Shown: positions 61,811 through 64,000 of the stretch, piece by piece
Layout: each line of letters opens with the position of its first letter
Numbering within the stretch: position 1 is the stretch's first letter
Origin: Acanthosepion lycidas
Taxonomy: Eukaryota > Mollusca > Cephalopoda > Sepiida > Sepiidae
Assembly (NCBI GenBank): GCA_963932145.1
Contig: OZ010574.1
Location: 58,173,232-58,237,231, forward strand
DNA length: 64,000 nucleotides
Reading direction: 5' to 3'
Notes under the pieces: generated by a model
The model's input: only the letters and a program-made list of their open reading frames with translations
What the model was told of the DNA's origin: nothing
Database searches by the model: none
Position numbers and translations under genes: made by a program

Positions 61811-62329
61811 GAGTACAGACGATCCTTAAAAATCCATTCGGTTATAATTTATTTCAAGAATATACAAATATTCGTCTCTTCAGACCCAAGAGTCAATTTA
61901 TCTAGACAAAAGGAAAAGGGAGAGGAAAGAAGGAAAAGGGAGAGGAAAGAAGAAAAAAAAAGGAAAAAAAAAAAATTTAATGTTAAAGAGGAAGAAAGAA
62001 AAAGAAAAATTTCAATATAAAAATTAATGTCCTTCTTGGAATTATCCCTATTAATTATTAATTATTAACACCTTTTTAGATTGCTCATGTTTTTGGTATG
62101 ACTATCGAAAAAAGAAAAAAAGAGAAGACATTTTAAACATGTCGAAAATCAACCCCATAAGGCATTCTATTCAGTATTTATGTTCTAAAAATGTTTATTT
62201 TAATTTATTCTTATTATTAATTAGGATTATTATTATGGGATGTGTTGTTGACGCATCGATTATCGGCGCAGAAAATGGACTCGGAGTGCCGATTTCAAAT
62301 TCTGAAAGTGTTTTTTCACTCACTTAGAA
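61811..62329. other. Unannotated; purine-rich stretch
   Basis: 61905-62005 is almost all purine on + (tandem GGAAAAGGGAGAGGAAAGAA, two copies). No gene recognised. Confidence 0.5.
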
Positions 62330-62490
62330 TTCAGGAATCAATCTTCGGCAAGCTATATGCTAAAAACCAGGGCCTTGGATGGCAGTCAGTCTAGGAGAAG
62401 GAAAAATCTGAAATCAAGTCTCCATAAATAATAGGGCAGACTGGGCTCTTTATCCTTGGCAGAGAAACCAGTCTGAATTAAAAAGCCAGT
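62330..62490 (+). repeat. SINE family A fragment
   Basis: GGCCTTGGATGGCAGTCAGT, CTAGGAGAAGGAAAAATCTG and AGGGCAGACTGGGCTCTTTA are blocks of the family, but in an order that suggests a rearranged or double fragment. Confidence 0.5.
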
Positions 62491-62928
62491 CTGAAGTGGG
62501 CTGATCTCCATGAAGCTATCTTGCACGAAACACCCACGACAGTTACAGTACATATGGTGCCTCAAATACTTGAATGGGTTACAGCCAGCGACGTGCTTAT
62601 AGCTTGTGCCGCTCATCTAAACAACATTTCATAATTGAACATCTATAAAATATGAAGAAATATTACATTTTATTTTGTTTTGATTAAAGAAAAAACCGCA
62701 ACAAAATGAAAAGATGGAAAAACATTGTTAATAATTAGAAAAAAGCTTCTTTTTCTTTTTTGTTTTAGTAAATAACAACTTTTAGGATAAAATATTATTA
62801 CATTAATATAGGCATTATGAAAAACAATCTCAAAGGGTAACTAACTGTTTAAATGTCCTGTTTATTATTCAACTATGAAGTGAATTTAGGAAAAATGGCG
62901 CAATTATGCATGCTACTTTATTGTACTA

Positions 62929-63457
62929 CTGTATTTGACGGCATATAAAATGCATGAGTGTATAAGACGCACCCCAATTTCAGTAGGGCAAATCAAGAAA
63001 AAATTAGTAATTAGTAAAATCATTAGTAAATGATACAGCCTAGGCTATATTTATGAGGTATCATTTTGCTTAAACAAGCCATGATTACAATTAAACGAAA
63101 AATAATAGCCATCATTTACAAAACGAAAAATAATAGGAAAAAAAGAACATGAGCCTATAAAAACTTTATTATATCCAAAAGGTAAGAAAACAAAATAAAA
63201 AATCAAGCAATTATTACAATTGAGTACAGTTACCATTACAATTTTATTCATCATCAAATCCATAAGATTCGTCGTCTTCGTTATCAAAACTGTGATAATC
63301 ATTTTCAATATTACTATTATCGTCGTTAAATAATGCGTCATCTAATTTCGGCCGACTATCGCGTATTTTAAATCTGCATGTGGCATATAAGACGAAGGGG
63401 AATTTTAAATTATATTTTTAGTAGAATGAAGTGCGCCTTATATGCCGTCAAATACGG
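62929..63457 (-). mobile_element. Internally deleted DNA transposon, TA-flanked (pogo-like?)
   Basis: Left end CTGTATTTGACGGCATATAA and right end TTATATGCCGTCAAATACGG are inverted repeats, TA on both sides (62927-62928, 63458-63459). A sub-terminal TATAAGACGCACC is repeated as GTGCGCCTTATA. Length about 529 bp. On - it retains a transposase C-terminal tail (next entry). TA duplication and acidic tail suit the pogo/jerky group, but the family is not certain. Confidence 0.75.
63244..63360 (-). pseudogene. Acidic C-terminal tail of a transposase
   Basis: On -: DSRPKLDDALFNDDNSNIEN then DYHSFDNEDDESYGFDDE and a stop. Very rich in D, E and N. DDALF followed by an acidic tail and a stop is how many pogo/jerky-type transposases end (recalled family trait). 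Everything upstream of R-F-K-I-R is deleted to the right terminus. Confidence 0.6.
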
Positions 63458-63497
63458 TAATTCACCTAAATACAAATAGTAGGCGTAATATATTTAG

Positions 63498-63550
63498 TAT
63501 GCGTATGTGTGCGTGCGTGCACGCACGTGCGTTTGTGTGCGTGTTTATCT
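63498..63550. repeat. Alternating purine-pyrimidine palindrome
   Basis: GCGTATGTGTGCGTGCGTGC then ACGCACGTGCG. Strictly alternating over more than 30 bp and partly self-complementary, favourable to Z-DNA. Confidence 0.6.
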
Positions 63551-63704
63551 ATGTAAATGTATACCTACAACGAGAGATTAGATGGATTAAGTTCTTCACT
63601 GATTATTTGAACATTCTTACATATGTCCAAGAAAAATACAATCAGCGAGTTATTTAATGTTACTGCAGACAATAGGTGATAATTATTAGTATGACTCTTA
63701 GCAG

Positions 63705-63865
63705 TGAATGAAAATGGGAGTAGGTTCGAATGGAAAAAGGTACGAATCGGCCTCTTCTCTTCAAAGCTATGAGTTAAATGGTAATTTAAGACTGTACTGT
63801 CTAACCTTGGATGTCAGCAAGTCGACGAGAAGGAAAACTCTGAATTCTAAACCGTGTAAATAATT
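63705..63865 (+). repeat. SINE family A copy, degraded
   Basis: GTAGGTTCGAATGG (B-box region), AAAGCTATGAGTTAAATGGT, CTAACCTTGGATGTCAGCAA and GAGAAGGAAAACTCTGAATT, same order as 40205-40425. Confidence 0.65.
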
Positions 63866-63934
63866 TACAGATTATTTAAAGGTAGAATTTTTTTTTTTTT
63901 TAGATTGTAAGATTTTTTTTTTTTTTGAGATAAT

Positions 63935-64000
63935 AATGGTTTAGTGATACAAGTCTTACTAATTAACCCATAGCTGGGAGGAGACGAGGTGGATTCAGAC
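63935..64000 (-). repeat. SINE family A copy, cut by the window end
   Basis: AATAATGGTTTAGTGATACA, AGTCTTACTAATTAACCCAT and GAGGTGGATTCAGAC match 1521-1590. Confidence 0.7.

Overview
This window looks like non-coding, repeat-saturated DNA from a large animal genome, most probably a coleoid cephalopod such as an octopus. That assignment is inference. It rests on very dense (TA)n, (CA)n and (GATA)n arrays, many tRNA-derived SINE pieces, several decayed LINE clades, Penelope-like fragments and abundant Tc1/mariner debris, with no bacterial gene organisation. I found no host protein-coding exon I could defend. Almost every open frame is either a transposon remnant or a by-product of low-complexity repeats. 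The window is therefore intergenic or a large intron.

Layout. Positions 1-6.6 kb hold a palindromic mariner-type MITE, two mariner maT-like (DD37D) copies, one of them nested in an older repeat, and short tandem repeats. 7.7-16.2 kb holds tRNA-type SINE pieces, two more MITEs, a 79-bp tandem array, two Tc1-like remnants, a SINE with a readable target duplication, a 155-bp-arm foldback element and a third maT piece. 17.8-22.5 kb holds an RTE-like interspersed repeat, an L2/CR1-like LINE 3' end, a mariner transposase fragment retaining its DNA-binding half, and a 1.7-kb LTR unit bounded by a 4-bp duplication. 23.35-26.12 kb is a 2.8-kb unit with roughly 275-bp inverted termini that encloses a Penelope-like GIY-YIG fragment. 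26.7-36.1 kb is LINE-rich: two RT pieces on +, an L2-like EN-to-RT piece on - split by a foldback, a 24-bp satellite, and two C-terminal pieces of a restriction-like-endonuclease LINE. 36.8-42.1 kb has a Tc1-like copy split by a pogo-type MITE, LINE tails, SINEs and a second Penelope-like RT/GIY-YIG relic. 42.5-48.1 kb has another L2-like 3' end, a 21-bp satellite and a CpG-rich LTR-like block. 49.3-64 kb is dominated by TA arrays alternating with inverted-repeat elements, SINEs, a full-length class II tRNA-like sequence, a DUF4817-type transposon relic, an RTE-like RT relic, a MITE nested in a LINE, and an internally deleted DNA transposon.

How the parts relate. The interest is in the nesting, which gives a relative history: MITE in LINE, foldback in LINE, SINE in repeat, maT in repeat, pogo MITE in Tc1. 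Inverted-repeat structure also recurs. At least six repeats that look unrelated carry a CTGANGA - short stem - GAAA(C) core resembling the hammerhead ribozyme core reported from Penelope-like elements, and two Penelope-like coding relics lie in the same window. Whether any of these motifs folds or cleaves cannot be decided by eye.
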